The notes: a model not told the origin generated them from the letters alone. Positions 55,524 through 63,922 are shown, numbered from the stretch's first letter. The stretch: 63,928 nucleotides of DNA from Sphingobium sp. (GCA_020446425.1 JAGRES010000001.1:1-63928); one strand, 5' to 3'. Translations and numbers: made by a program.

Positions 55524-56234
55524 CTACGATCTCTTCGTAGTGCCAAACGGTGTATGGGATCGTATGATTGACAACAATTCAGTTTCTATCGTCTGAATAG
55601 CTGCGTTGACGCTGTCACCAACAGTATCTACGCCATTTTCATCTTTGCCTGACCAGATAACTGCTTCAATTTCTAATCGGCGCTGTAACTGCCTTTCCTG
55701 CCCTTCTTCTGTTCGAGCAGGCGGCCGCTTGATGATGTTAGCATAGCTAATTGCGCCTTGAAAAATTCGATACCGCTGCGTCCAAAATTCATCCAAAGCC
55801 TTTTCAATCTCGTTGCCGAAAATCGCTTTTGCAGATGGTAATGTATCGGTTAATTCATCCCAAAGAACTTTATAAGAATCTGACCTCAACAATGCTGCTT
55901 GCGCGGTCGCTAAAATACCCATGTGCTCTATGGGTGTCTGATCATTTATAAGGTTATTCTTATGAAGCTCTGCGTAGACTTCGCTCCGTTCCCCTTCCCA
56001 CATGCTTGGCGAACGAATGCCCTCAATGGCGCGTCGAAGCTTATAGCCTAACGTCAAAACCTGTTCTGCCAATTCGATGCGACGTTCTTCGTTCTTTTGC
56101 CGCCGCCATTGCTTGAATGTGTCGGCCCCCTTGTGGGCAGCATAGACGACCGCGCCCGCGCCCAACAAAGTTGCCCAACCTGACAGCATCGAACCAGTCG
56201 CTGCCCAATCAATTGAACTACATATCGCTATCAC
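55524..56234 (-). CDS. Hypothetical protein with one N-terminal membrane segment
   Basis: 236 residues. A single hydrophobic segment (about 15-35, GWATLLGAGAVVYAAH) is followed directly by a basic, helical stretch (KQWRRQKNEERRIELAEQV) and about 180 helical residues without recognised motifs. This shape is typical of membrane-bound accessory proteins in mobile elements. It is the first gene of a two-gene operon with the nuclease-like protein. Function not recognised. Confidence 0.65.
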   Translation of the reverse strand: MIAICSSIDWAATGSMLSGWATLLGAGAVVYAAHKGADTFKQWRRQKNEERRIELAEQVLTLGYKLRRAIEGIRSPSMWEGERSEVYAELHKNNLINDQTPIEHMGILATAQAALLRSDSYKVLWDELTDTLPSAKAIFGNEIEKALDEFWTQRYRIFQGAISYANIIKRPPARTEEGQERQLQRRLEIEAVIWSGKDENGVDTVGDSVNAAIQTIETELLSIIRSHTPFGTTKRS

Positions 56235-56341
56235 GACGCCCCTTCCAATCGCCCGGTTATTTGTGGTTCACGCCGAATTCTATGACGTGATTCGGGGTGA
56301 ATGCTAAAAGGCAATCTACTCAAATTGTAGGGAGTTGAACC

Positions 56342-56560
56342 TTGAATACCGCGTCTATCATCATTTCTGTTGTAGGGCTTCTTGTCGCTCTTGGCAGCTT
56401 GCTTATCGCTTGGTTGCAATACCGTCGAACACCGAAGCCGCCTGAACCGGCCTATCAACCGTCCGTCGTAGCGTTCGACGTAGTGCCGATGAAGCCCCCC
56501 GGCCTGCCGGGATACTACGGCAAGCACCGAAAAGTGGGCCTAAATCGTAGCGCCGACTAA
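56342..56560 (+). CDS. Possible small single-span membrane protein
   Basis: 72 residues with a TTG start, GGGAG about ten bases upstream. One N-terminal membrane helix (IIISVVGLLVALGSLLIAW) is followed by a short Pro-rich tail. The composition is plausible for a real protein, but there is no family match. It is divergent from the two-gene operon across a 107-bp gap. Confidence 0.4.
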   Translation: MNTASIIISVVGLLVALGSLLIAWLQYRRTPKPPEPAYQPSVVAFDVVPMKPPGLPGYYGKHRKVGLNRSAD

Positions 56561-56657
56561 TTGCGACGCGTCCTTTTCCGGTCCTTGTTTTTGAACCAGC
56601 CTTCCCCGCCAGAAGATCGGATCACCGTCCTAAATTACTGATTTTATGTTATAAAAG

Positions 56658-56708
56658 TGGTGGGCGCGGCAAGGATTGAACTTGCGACCCCACCCGTGTG
56701 AAGGGTAG
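56658..56708 (-). repeat. tRNA-Val(CAC) 3'-half fragment, att site copy 2
   Basis: On the minus strand: anticodon stem TACCC, loop TTCACAC (anticodon CAC), GGGTG, variable GGGTC, T arm GCAAG-TTCAATC-CTTGC, acceptor CGCGCCC, A and CCA. The D arm and 5' acceptor strand are missing, so it is not a functional tRNA. The terminal 32 bp equal copy 1 at 54794. It marks the left attachment site of island B. Confidence 0.88.
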
Positions 56709-56821
56709 CATCAAATAGTATTGGCTGCCTTCAACGTTATTGATGTTATCTGAATTCCTCACCTTTCAAATTCCACGTGTTTCTGATGTTTTTGTCCGTC
56801 ATAGGGGGTTAAATCCGTTTC

Positions 56822-56899
56822 TAGTGGGGATACGGTGAGACAAATTCCATCTCCACAAAACCAATCGCTTTCGTTATACCCCACTATAATTCCCCACTA
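56822..56899. promoter_or_regulatory. Repeated CCCCACTA boxes before the integrase
   Basis: Three related boxes: TAGTGGGGAT at 56822 (inverted) and two direct copies ATACCCCACTA at 56876 and ATTCCCCACTA at 56889, 13 bp apart. They lie between the att fragment and the integrase start, where arm-type integrase sites or excisionase sites usually sit. They may also regulate the integrase promoter. Confidence 0.5.
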
Positions 56900-56929
56900 C
56901 AAGGGGTAGCAGAATGACAGGATAGCCAG

Positions 56930-58183
56930 ATGACCACAGCGCGACGGCCCATTGGTAGACCGGGAAGATTTGCGAGGTTCGAACAATTTGAAGCCGAACT
57001 CTCGAACGGGATGTGCAAGCGACCCCGCTATTTTGACGGCATAGGGCTGTTCAAAGGCGCGAAGGCCAATACGGTATTCGTAAAGATACGCCTGCCTCAC
57101 GGCGGAACCTTCAAAGGCCGGTCCTATGCCAAGGGCGATGCCGTCGAGATTAAGCTTGGCAATAGAAGCTCTTGGACATGGGAAACGCTCATAAAAAGGC
57201 GAGATGAACTGCAAGGACTAGCGGACCGCAATGAGCCGCTGGAAACCGCTGATGTCGAAACCTTCACAGCCTATGCGACGGAATGGCTAGACCGCAAGAA
57301 ACCTACCTTAAAAAGCTATGGCGTCACCAAAGGTAATGTCTCCAGATCATTGACCCCTCATTTCGGATCGAAAAAGCTCGATGCGATCACAACCGGCGAC
57401 GTAAACAAGTGGATCAGCAAACGAAGCGGCAAATGCAAACCGGCCACCGTCCAGCGGGAATTGAACACATTCAAGTCGATCCTGAATGACGCTGTGAGGA
57501 GCGGGATCATCAAGAAAAATCCTGCAGACGGAGCCGAAAAGATACGCGGGATCGAGCCGCGCCAACGCTTTGTAACCGACGAGGAATGGCAGAAAATTTT
57601 GGCTACTGTCGATAGGATTGAAAAGGAGCAGGAAGAGAAGAAGAAACGCACCCCTCACCAAATCAGGGGTTGGCTGCGCCACTATGTCGTATTTGCATAT
57701 AATTCTGGGATGCGCCGTGCCGAGATTTTGAACCTTACATGGGATCGAGTGCGGAAGATCAACGACACAACAACCCAGATTGAAGTGGTCAATACCAAGA
57801 CCAGCAACCCGCGACTCGTCACCTGCACCGATGAGATGAAAACCGTCCTCAAATCTCTCGAAACGCTTGAGCGAGCAGATGGAGATAACCGGCTTTTTCC
57901 TCTTTCCATGACCACCCTGAAACGCTCTCTGACGCGATTGTGGCGCAGCACTGGCCTGAACGATGTTCGGCTACACGATTTGCGCCGTACACACTCTACC
58001 ATCCTTATGGACCGCAATATCGACGCCCGTACGGTGGCTGGTAGACTCGGCCATTCGAACACAAGCACTCTGATTAAATACTATGCCGCCTATCGAGGTG
58101 ATATCGAAGCCGCAAAGGCCTTTGAAACGCCAGAAAAGCCAGCCTCAAAAAGGCGCGGAGCAAGGAAAAAACGGAAAGCGTAG
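56930..58183 (+). CDS. int: Tyrosine-recombinase integrase
   Basis: 417 residues. The N-terminal arm-binding region is followed by a SAM-like core-binding domain (about 108-200) and the catalytic domain with Arg262 (NSGMRRAEILNL), Lys290, His349-x-x-Arg352 (LHDLRRTHST), His375 (GRLGHSN) and the nucleophile Tyr384 or Tyr385. It integrates and excises the island at the tRNA-Val 3' end 220 bp upstream. The basic C-terminal tail (KRRGARKKRK) is an addition. It is adjacent to its excisionase-like partner downstream. Confidence 0.94.
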   Translation: MTTARRPIGRPGRFARFEQFEAELSNGMCKRPRYFDGIGLFKGAKANTVFVKIRLPHGGTFKGRSYAKGDAVEIKLGNRSSWTWETLIKRRDELQGLADRNEPLETADVETFTAYATEWLDRKKPTLKSYGVTKGNVSRSLTPHFGSKKLDAITTGDVNKWISKRSGKCKPATVQRELNTFKSILNDAVRSGIIKKNPADGAEKIRGIEPRQRFVTDEEWQKILATVDRIEKEQEEKKKRTPHQIRGWLRHYVVFAYNSGMRRAEILNLTWDRVRKINDTTTQIEVVNTKTSNPRLVTCTDEMKTVLKSLETLERADGDNRLFPLSMTTLKRSLTRLWRSTGLNDVRLHDLRRTHSTILMDRNIDARTVAGRLGHSNTSTLIKYYAAYRGDIEAAKAFETPEKPASKRRGARKKRKA

Positions 58184-58422
58184 ATTGGCAGAAATGCGAG
58201 ACAAGTCTTGACAACTCTAAGGGGACTCTTGGAGCAGCAATGATGCCCTGACGCTCAAATCATGGTTAATGATATTGAAATAGAATTTTCGACTCATAAG
58301 ATAAGACTCCGAGACTTGAGTAGATTTCGTTGCTCTTGATCTCAACGCCAGACGGCAAAGCCCATCAAGGGATTGTTCATTTCGTACAGAAATGATCTTT
58401 GGGCCGTCCAAGGTATTTAATC

Positions 58423-58620
58423 ATGAATTCCTCTATGTTTCTCAGTGACAGGGATGTCGCTCGCCTACTGAATTTATCTGCCTCGTGGGTACGAGCTCAA
58501 CGCTACAAACAAGCTCATGGCCTTCCCCACATCTTCGACGTGAAACCGCGTTATATCGGTACATGCGCCCGGTACGTCACCAGTGAGGTTGAAGCCTTCA
58601 TTGCAAAGCTGATCGGGTGA
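58423..58620 (+). CDS. AlpA/excisionase-like DNA-binding protein
   Basis: 65 residues. A winged helix-turn-helix of the AlpA/MerR type (SDRDVARLLNLSASWVRAQR, then HGLPHIFDVKPRYIG with the wing) fills the protein. Such proteins act as recombination directionality factors or as regulators of integrase. The ATG at 58423 has AAGG upstream. The palm-domain gene begins six bases after its stop codon, so they share a transcript. Confidence 0.78.
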   Translation: MNSSMFLSDRDVARLLNLSASWVRAQRYKQAHGLPHIFDVKPRYIGTCARYVTSEVEAFIAKLIG

Positions 58621-58626
58621 AGCGCC

Positions 58627-60012
58627 ATGAAAACCAATAAAACTCCTGATCCCGGCTCGGGAACTTTCTTCGATGAATATGTGGACTTGCGTGATCCGGA
58701 AGGGACCATCCTTACGAAACTCATAATGGAATATTACGACAAGGTGCGTCCAACAAAGCGAAAGCGACACAGGAAAACCTTGGAATTCCGAATTCGCAGA
58801 CTCGCAGCGAACGCCTTACGGGCATATTATTTCCGTGATTGTCCCGCCGTTCTCTTCATCGCCAAAGCGGACGCCGAGCAGCAGGCGAACAAGCCCGGAT
58901 GGATGAGACATGGGGCATTGGGAAAGCTGGTCAGACCTCTAGCTAACGCCAAGCTATTTCATAGGATTAGGGGCAAAAAGATGCCCTGGAATTCCAATCA
59001 AGCGTCGTGGGCATCATCCTATTGGGCAACGAAAACGCTGCTCCGAATGGCTTTGCAATCAGGAGTCCGGAAAGAGTCAATATACCGGCCAATTCCCCTC
59101 GATGAGCTTGTCCAGCTCTATGCGCCAAAACCAAATGCCAAATTCGACACGATGAAGGGAGAATTCATCCATCCTGCCAAGGGGAAGCGAATTTGGTTTG
59201 ATCCGACGCCAGAAACGAAGGAATGGACAGCGACATTGGAAGCTATCAATGTCCACTATCGGCAACAAACAATCGCTCTGGGATTAACTCCCGCCGAACT
59301 GGAAGCGTGGCTGGCCAAACGCAACGCCGATCCCGACCGAAAGGGCGCACCTTACCGCCTGCCAGAGATGTTCTCGACGGACATCCGCAGGATATTCAAC
59401 AATGGAGACGAAGCCAATCCAAGGTTTGATGAAGGCGGCAGGTTGTTCGGCGGGTGGTGGATGCACATCCCGGAGGAACTGCGTGAGGCGATCACCATCA
59501 ACGGCGAGAAAACGGTAGAAATCGACTATTCGCATTGTCATCCCCGGATGCTCTATCATCAGCGCGATCTGAACGGAGAAGGCGAGCTATACATATTGCC
59601 TGAAATAACGGCCTATGAGGCTGAAACAGGGGTAGAGCCAGGCACATACCGGCCATATGTAAAATGGCTGATGCAGGTGCTGATAAACGGTAAAAGACGA
59701 CCCGCAGCCGTCATGCCGCCATCAAAGATTGCAACGCCTCCTGATTTGTCGATCCATCAAGTCGTTGATTTCATCAAAGCACGACACGAACCGATTGCCG
59801 ATACGTTTGGGACAGGAGCGGGCCTCGGCTTAATGCGCTTAGAGTCGGACATTGCCTTGGAAATTATCTCAACTGCGATGACCGAAGGCTGGACCGTTCT
59901 ATCCGTGCACGACTCCTTCATCACAACAATCGACAATCAAGACCGGCTGAAATCGTTGATGATTGATGCCTATGTTCGGAGACTGGGAAGAGAACCAGTC
60001 TTCAAGGAGTAA
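58627..60012 (+). CDS. Uncharacterised protein with polymerase-like palm motifs
   Basis: 461 residues, not recognised as a named family. The C-terminal half carries an ordered set of motifs like family A DNA polymerases and single-subunit RNA polymerases: motif A Asp300 in VEIDYSHCHPRMLYH, a motif-B-like helix YVKWLMQVLING (Lys346), ESDIALEIISTAM before motif C, and motif C His428-Asp429 in VLSVHDSFITTID. The N-terminal half (1-270) is helical and basic, with no 3'-5' exonuclease motifs. It is co-transcribed with the excisionase and integrase, which suggests a replication or primer-making role for the excised island. The start ATG lies six bases after the previous gene. Confidence 0.7.
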   Translation: MKTNKTPDPGSGTFFDEYVDLRDPEGTILTKLIMEYYDKVRPTKRKRHRKTLEFRIRRLAANALRAYYFRDCPAVLFIAKADAEQQANKPGWMRHGALGKLVRPLANAKLFHRIRGKKMPWNSNQASWASSYWATKTLLRMALQSGVRKESIYRPIPLDELVQLYAPKPNAKFDTMKGEFIHPAKGKRIWFDPTPETKEWTATLEAINVHYRQQTIALGLTPAELEAWLAKRNADPDRKGAPYRLPEMFSTDIRRIFNNGDEANPRFDEGGRLFGGWWMHIPEELREAITINGEKTVEIDYSHCHPRMLYHQRDLNGEGELYILPEITAYEAETGVEPGTYRPYVKWLMQVLINGKRRPAAVMPPSKIATPPDLSIHQVVDFIKARHEPIADTFGTGAGLGLMRLESDIALEIISTAMTEGWTVLSVHDSFITTIDNQDRLKSLMIDAYVRRLGREPVFKE

Positions 60013-60090
60013 GGAAGAATACGGGAATGGAGGAAGGAGTACCAAGGAATAACGGAACCTTAGGTGGCCCCACTCTCCATCTCTAGGAAC

Positions 60091-60471
60091 TCATAAGGAA
60101 ACAGGAGGCGAAAGGCTGCGCTTCAAAGCCTCCAAGTTCCGCCCCGTCCAGTAAGTGACCAAACTTGATCCAAGGGTCAGTGCAAATACCGCTGGCAGCA
60201 TTATCCACGTTCCATGATAAACGATGACACAGAGCCAAGGGAATACGAGCAGGCCAGCAAGCCACGCAACAGCATGTACGGCCCTCAGAAGCATCTCTCC
60301 CAATACTCTGGCCAGTTGTTCCGCCTTACGATTGGCTTGACCCGGATTTGTATCCTCAATGGCTTTTGCACGAGCGTTGCATCTGTCGAATAGCGATCCC
60401 AGCAAGGTCACTTGACCGATAAAAAGCGTCAACACCATCAAGCCACCAAAGAATATCGACAGCGCAGACAC
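60091..60471 (-). CDS. Small integral membrane protein
   Basis: 126 residues, GTG start one base after the stop codon of the ClpP-like gene. Three hydrophobic segments (about 5-25, 63-85 and 88-108) with a charged stretch (FDRCNARAKAIEDTN) between the first two. No family recognised. Translation is coupled to the ClpP-like protein, so the pair likely acts together at the membrane. Confidence 0.65.
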   Translation of the reverse strand: MSALSIFFGGLMVLTLFIGQVTLLGSLFDRCNARAKAIEDTNPGQANRKAEQLARVLGEMLLRAVHAVAWLAGLLVFPWLCVIVYHGTWIMLPAVFALTLGSSLVTYWTGRNLEALKRSLSPPVSL

Positions 60472-60472
60472 T

Positions 60473-61513
60473 TCAGCTACAAACTCTGTCGAGCAGCATC
60501 TTCTCTGCTGTTCCGGGCCGGATCGGTCGAGGTTGAGAACTTACAGCCTCGCTGCCTATTTTTCCGTCTTTGTAGTGATCTTCCCAAATTTCCACATATT
60601 CGGTGAAATTCGTGCAATTCAAATGCCATAGGACTAAGCTGTATTGCCTCTTGTCCTCCTGATTTTTCCAATCGACTAATACCCAAACATTCCGGGCTGA
60701 TCCGCCACGAGTATCAATCGACCTACGTACAGAGTTTGCATCGTAATAGGCATTGTTGACATACTTGGCCCATTGCTCGCCGGTCATAGACAGTTTGGAT
60801 GGTAGATATTCAGGCAGCGCCACTGCCTTTGGCGGAGCAAGCCGCACGATTGGTAAGGGAACCGGCTGAGGTTTCGGGTGGGTAGCTATCACGGGAGCCA
60901 CTGTTTGCCCATCATTTTGGCGCTCCTCAGCTTTGATCTCGTCCACGTCGAAATCATCAAAGTCTATACCTGCCGATGCTTTGTTGGCACTCGTCAGCCA
61001 AAGAATTTTATCAGGGGAAGCTCGCGTCGCGAATACAACCGCCCTTTCCGGCAGGTTCAACAACGTCAAATAGCTGCCAATCAAGGCATTGGCCGTACCG
61101 GACTCCTCCAACCTGCCGTTATTGTCGCGATAGCTGGCGTGAAAGCCGACACGCCCATTCGGGGATAACAACCGAGTTTCACCAGCCACCCAAATGAGAG
61201 CGCATGACGATGCACATACGGCCTCATCAGGAACAACCGTTATATATCGAGCAATCTTGATGATCTTTCCTATTTCGATAGCAGGTAAAAGCGAACCGCC
61301 GTTGCTGGAAAGGATGACAACAGCCCTCTTATATTTGATCGAAAATTCCCTGAATTTCTGGGCATCTGACGACTTGATTTCACCCACAACCATTATGCCT
61401 TCAATGTCATCGACGATTGTACGATGTGTGATCTCCGCTGCCCGAGTAGTACCGGCAGCCATGAGAGAATATAAAGATAAGGTCGCCAAAATCAGTCGAT
61501 AAGCGTTCGTCAT
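60473..61513 (-). CDS. Exported ClpP-like serine protease-fold protein
   Basis: 346 residues. A signal peptide (LILATLSLYSLMAAGTTRAA) is followed by a ClpP/crotonase-type fold (about 30-170): SSNGGSLLPAIEIG (oxyanion site), Ser102 in CASSCALIWVAG and His125 in GFHASY, as in periplasmic ClpP-like proteins of the COG3904 type. A linker rich in Pro (about 200-240) and a C-terminal domain of about 100 residues with conserved Trp/Cys follow. AGGG precedes the chosen ATG. The substrate is unknown. It forms an operon with the small membrane protein. Confidence 0.75.
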   Translation of the reverse strand: MTNAYRLILATLSLYSLMAAGTTRAAEITHRTIVDDIEGIMVVGEIKSSDAQKFREFSIKYKRAVVILSSNGGSLLPAIEIGKIIKIARYITVVPDEAVCASSCALIWVAGETRLLSPNGRVGFHASYRDNNGRLEESGTANALIGSYLTLLNLPERAVVFATRASPDKILWLTSANKASAGIDFDDFDVDEIKAEERQNDGQTVAPVIATHPKPQPVPLPIVRLAPPKAVALPEYLPSKLSMTGEQWAKYVNNAYYDANSVRRSIDTRGGSARNVWVLVDWKNQEDKRQYSLVLWHLNCTNFTEYVEIWEDHYKDGKIGSEAVSSQPRPIRPGTAEKMLLDRVCS

Positions 61514-61626
61514 TGCTATTTGCCCTGTCGTGATGGACGCAGAGCCGAAATTTAGTCGGGAGACGTTAAAAAAGAGATACAAACGCCCGTGGACTGATAG
61601 TCATCCTTTACGGCCTAACATGGCCG

Positions 61627-61857
61627 ATGGAAGACAAGGCAATTCTCAAAGAACTGGGGCGCAGAATTCGCGCACAGCGTAAGGGCATTGGCTTGACCCA
61701 GGAACAGCTTGCGCTGGTCGCCAATGTTGATCGGTCCTATTTCGGTGCCGTGGAGCGCGGAGAGAGAAACGTAACTTTCACTGTGCTCTGTCGGCTCTGT
61801 GTCGCTCTGCAATGCGATGTGGCAAAACTGACGGATAAGTTACCATGTACGGCTTGA
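61627..61857 (+). CDS. XRE-family transcriptional regulator
   Basis: 76 residues, a single Cro/C1-type helix-turn-helix (LTQEQLALVANVDRSYFGAVE, with RNVTFTVLCRLCVALQC). It resembles small regulators of restriction-modification or mobile-element genes. It is divergent from the ClpP-like gene across a 113-bp gap and convergent with the TIR operon, so it probably controls its own promoter and the divergent one. Confidence 0.85.
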   Translation: MEDKAILKELGRRIRAQRKGIGLTQEQLALVANVDRSYFGAVERGERNVTFTVLCRLCVALQCDVAKLTDKLPCTA

Positions 61858-61911
61858 TGGCTGCATAGAAAATGCGTGATCTGAGTTTTAATAGCTGAAC
61901 ATACTTTACCG

Positions 61912-62745
61912 TTAACGCGAGAATGCGTCGCGGTCCTCTGCCCACTGTATGAGTTGATTTGTTATCGTGATAGGGCGATGGTCTATCAGATTTTCCAATG
62001 CTTCTAGGCGTTGCATGAGGCCGTCTTTAATTTTCAATTCTATTGAAAAATTGCCTTTTAGCTTTTCTTTTGCCGTTCGAGCCAAGATCAATATGTTTCG
62101 TGCAATATTTTCTGATCTGGATCGCTCGAATAGATTGTCCTCCGCACTAATGATGGAGCGAAGCGTTTCATGAGACTTATTCCAGCCATCCAAATCGGTA
62201 ACGGGATTTCCAAATCTGGCGCTCAAGCTTTTTATCGCGTCCGCCTTGGCCGACTCAATGGATTGCCTCACGCCAGAAGCGAGTGGTGAACAGAGATCGA
62301 AAATGAACACACTTTCCACCTCGTGCTTCAAATCCGAAAAGTCTATTTGCTGGCCTAACTCGCTATGTCGCCCCTCAAGCTCATGGAGCAAGTCCCATCT
62401 TTTTTGCCAGCTTTCCGTTCCACCCCACCTTCCGCGCATTACGTTGTTCATTACAATCTCGCGGGTATAAACTGTGACTACGCTCTTTAAGCGGTCAATC
62501 AAATTCGCAGCTTCCTTCTGCTTGTCCTCCCAGAGTTCAGCTTCAAACCCTAAGCCCTTGAATTTCTTAAACCTAGCGAGATTGGAATAGAAAAAACTGA
62601 AGAACGACATGGCGAATACTGCCGACGCCGACGTAATTTGCCCAGACCATAGGAAAACGAATGTGAATCCCAAGCAAACTGCGCCGACGCATCCAAAGAG
62701 CATACGTTCCCAGCGATTTTGAACGTATGTCCAAAGTCCTTTCAT
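61912..62745 (-). CDS. Two-TM membrane protein downstream of the TIR gene
   Basis: 277 residues. Two membrane helices (about 14-33 and 38-56) joined by a short loop are followed by about 215 cytoplasmic helical residues starting GLGFEAELWEDKQKEA. No enzyme motif is seen. Its start overlaps the TIR gene stop codon by four bases (ATGA), so the two are translated together. A membrane-disrupting effector or a membrane anchor for the TIR protein are both possible; this is inferred from position. Confidence 0.7.
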   Translation of the reverse strand: MKGLWTYVQNRWERMLFGCVGAVCLGFTFVFLWSGQITSASAVFAMSFFSFFYSNLARFKKFKGLGFEAELWEDKQKEAANLIDRLKSVVTVYTREIVMNNVMRGRWGGTESWQKRWDLLHELEGRHSELGQQIDFSDLKHEVESVFIFDLCSPLASGVRQSIESAKADAIKSLSARFGNPVTDLDGWNKSHETLRSIISAEDNLFERSRSENIARNILILARTAKEKLKGNFSIELKIKDGLMQRLEALENLIDHRPITITNQLIQWAEDRDAFSR

Positions 62746-63638
62746 GCGCGCATTACCTTGTTCCAGTCGATCACCTGACCGGCCGCTTCCAGTTCCCTAC
62801 CTAGCCGAGACTTCCACCCTCCGGCTCCATCCATATCTTCCCAAACTACGCCAGCGAAGTCGCTTGGAATTACAACCTCGCCCCGCTTGAGGGCGCAGAC
62901 TCGCTCTCTCCCAAGCTTGGCAATGAAATAGCCAAGTTCCAGTAGCACGTTTTGGCGGGCGCGAGGCTCAAGCTCTGTAGCATTCTCGGCGCGACCAACA
63001 TCATCGGGCGTTAGCAGGACAACCGCAAAGCCAACATCGCTGTGGCCTTCAACCTTCTCGATGACAGTTCGGCCTTTGTTTGGCTGTTCATGCAATATGA
63101 TCGGTTCGAAACCGATGATGCTGAGAAAGCGAGCAACCGTCTCCCGCGCTTCACCATCGTGGCCGTGAACGATAAAAACCTTCCGTGATGTCGGACGCAC
63201 CAACCTTGGCTCATTATCGCCCTGACTAAGAACATAGGCCTTATAGTCTCGCACAAAAGGCATAATCAGGGATCGGTTCATGCCGTGAAAGCCCGCAATA
63301 ACCTTGCGGCTACTACCTGCATAATATGCATGACTGAACTGAAACGCGAAGCCGCTGTCAGGCCCTCCCAATTTGCGGACGATAAGAAGCCGTAGGGCCA
63401 AATCTTCACGAGAGTCCTCGGGCCATTGCAATTCGCCAAAGCCATTGTTGGCTTGCTCACTTGCTTGTAGAAATGCTTCGACATCCACACCATCGGTCAA
63501 CGTCTGATTAATTGCCTCAAGGTCAGGATGGTTAAGCAGCCTAGAAAGTTGCTTCAATGGACGTTCAACGCCCTGATAGTCAGCCGCCTGGAGGTCTAGG
63601 ACAGCATTGTTAATTTGCTCAAACAGGTCCACAGCCAT
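62742..63638 (-). CDS. TIR-domain protein of the CAP12/PycTIR type (PF10137-like)
   Basis: 298 residues. The N-terminal part (about 1-145) is an uncharacterised helical domain; the C-terminal part (152-270) is a TIR-like nucleotide-binding domain: KVFIVHGHDGEARETVARFL, then PNKGRTVIEKVE, VVLLTPDDVGR, and RARQNVLLELGYF with the candidate catalytic Glu234. Related domains in CBASS, Pycsar and Thoeris-like systems degrade NAD+ on activation and cause abortive infection. It has no cyclase or STING partner here. It is flanked by overlapping genes on both sides (TAATG upstream, ATGA downstream), a single operon. Confidence 0.85.
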   Translation of the reverse strand: MAVDLFEQINNAVLDLQAADYQGVERPLKQLSRLLNHPDLEAINQTLTDGVDVEAFLQASEQANNGFGELQWPEDSREDLALRLLIVRKLGGPDSGFAFQFSHAYYAGSSRKVIAGFHGMNRSLIMPFVRDYKAYVLSQGDNEPRLVRPTSRKVFIVHGHDGEARETVARFLSIIGFEPIILHEQPNKGRTVIEKVEGHSDVGFAVVLLTPDDVGRAENATELEPRARQNVLLELGYFIAKLGRERVCALKRGEVVIPSDFAGVVWEDMDGAGGWKSRLGRELEAAGQVIDWNKVMRA

Positions 63639-63922
63639 TAAGCTTCACCATCCCCCAAGCGCGCTTCAGCAGCCTTTTCGATGATAGCTTCACGATATTT
63701 TTCTTTCATTTCGTCAACCATCGGACTCACGATGCTGTTGTTTGCATAGGCACCTAGCTTCGCATCAATCATCTCTTCCATCCCCTGAATGGCAGCCTCA
63801 ATGCTGGCTGGATCATTCGGATCGAAGTTTACTGCCCCAAGTTCACCGTCAATTTCGGCAAACGCCTTCTGCGCTTCGTCCAACTCGCGGGTGAGTTTGT
63901 CTAGGCCGGTAATCTTGAACAT
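63638..63922 (-). CDS. Small helical protein, first gene of the TIR operon
   Basis: 94 residues, highly charged and helical, with no membrane segment: MFKITGLDKLTRELDEAQKA, a conserved-looking VNFDPNDPASIEAAI in the centre and a Glu/Lys/Ala-rich C-terminus. The pattern suggests a small conserved partner of TIR proteins rather than chance coding. Its stop codon overlaps the TIR start by one base. It may be a sensor, inhibitor or chaperone of the TIR effector. The ATG lies seven bases from the window edge, so its promoter is not visible. Confidence 0.65.
   Translation of the reverse strand: MFKITGLDKLTRELDEAQKAFAEIDGELGAVNFDPNDPASIEAAIQGMEEMIDAKLGAYANNSIVSPMVDEMKEKYREAIIEKAAEARLGDGEA

Larger units (their letters stand above)
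54794..56657. mobile_element. Integrative island A between two tRNA-Val 3'-end repeats
   Basis: About 1.9 kb bounded on the left by a 32-bp tRNA 3'-end repeat (54794) and on the right by a second copy (56658) that starts island B. The DNA is visibly less GC-rich than the chromosome. It holds two minus-strand hypothetical genes and one small plus-strand membrane protein, but no integrase, so it is either a remnant or a cargo module mobilised by the recombinase of island B. Confidence 0.6.
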
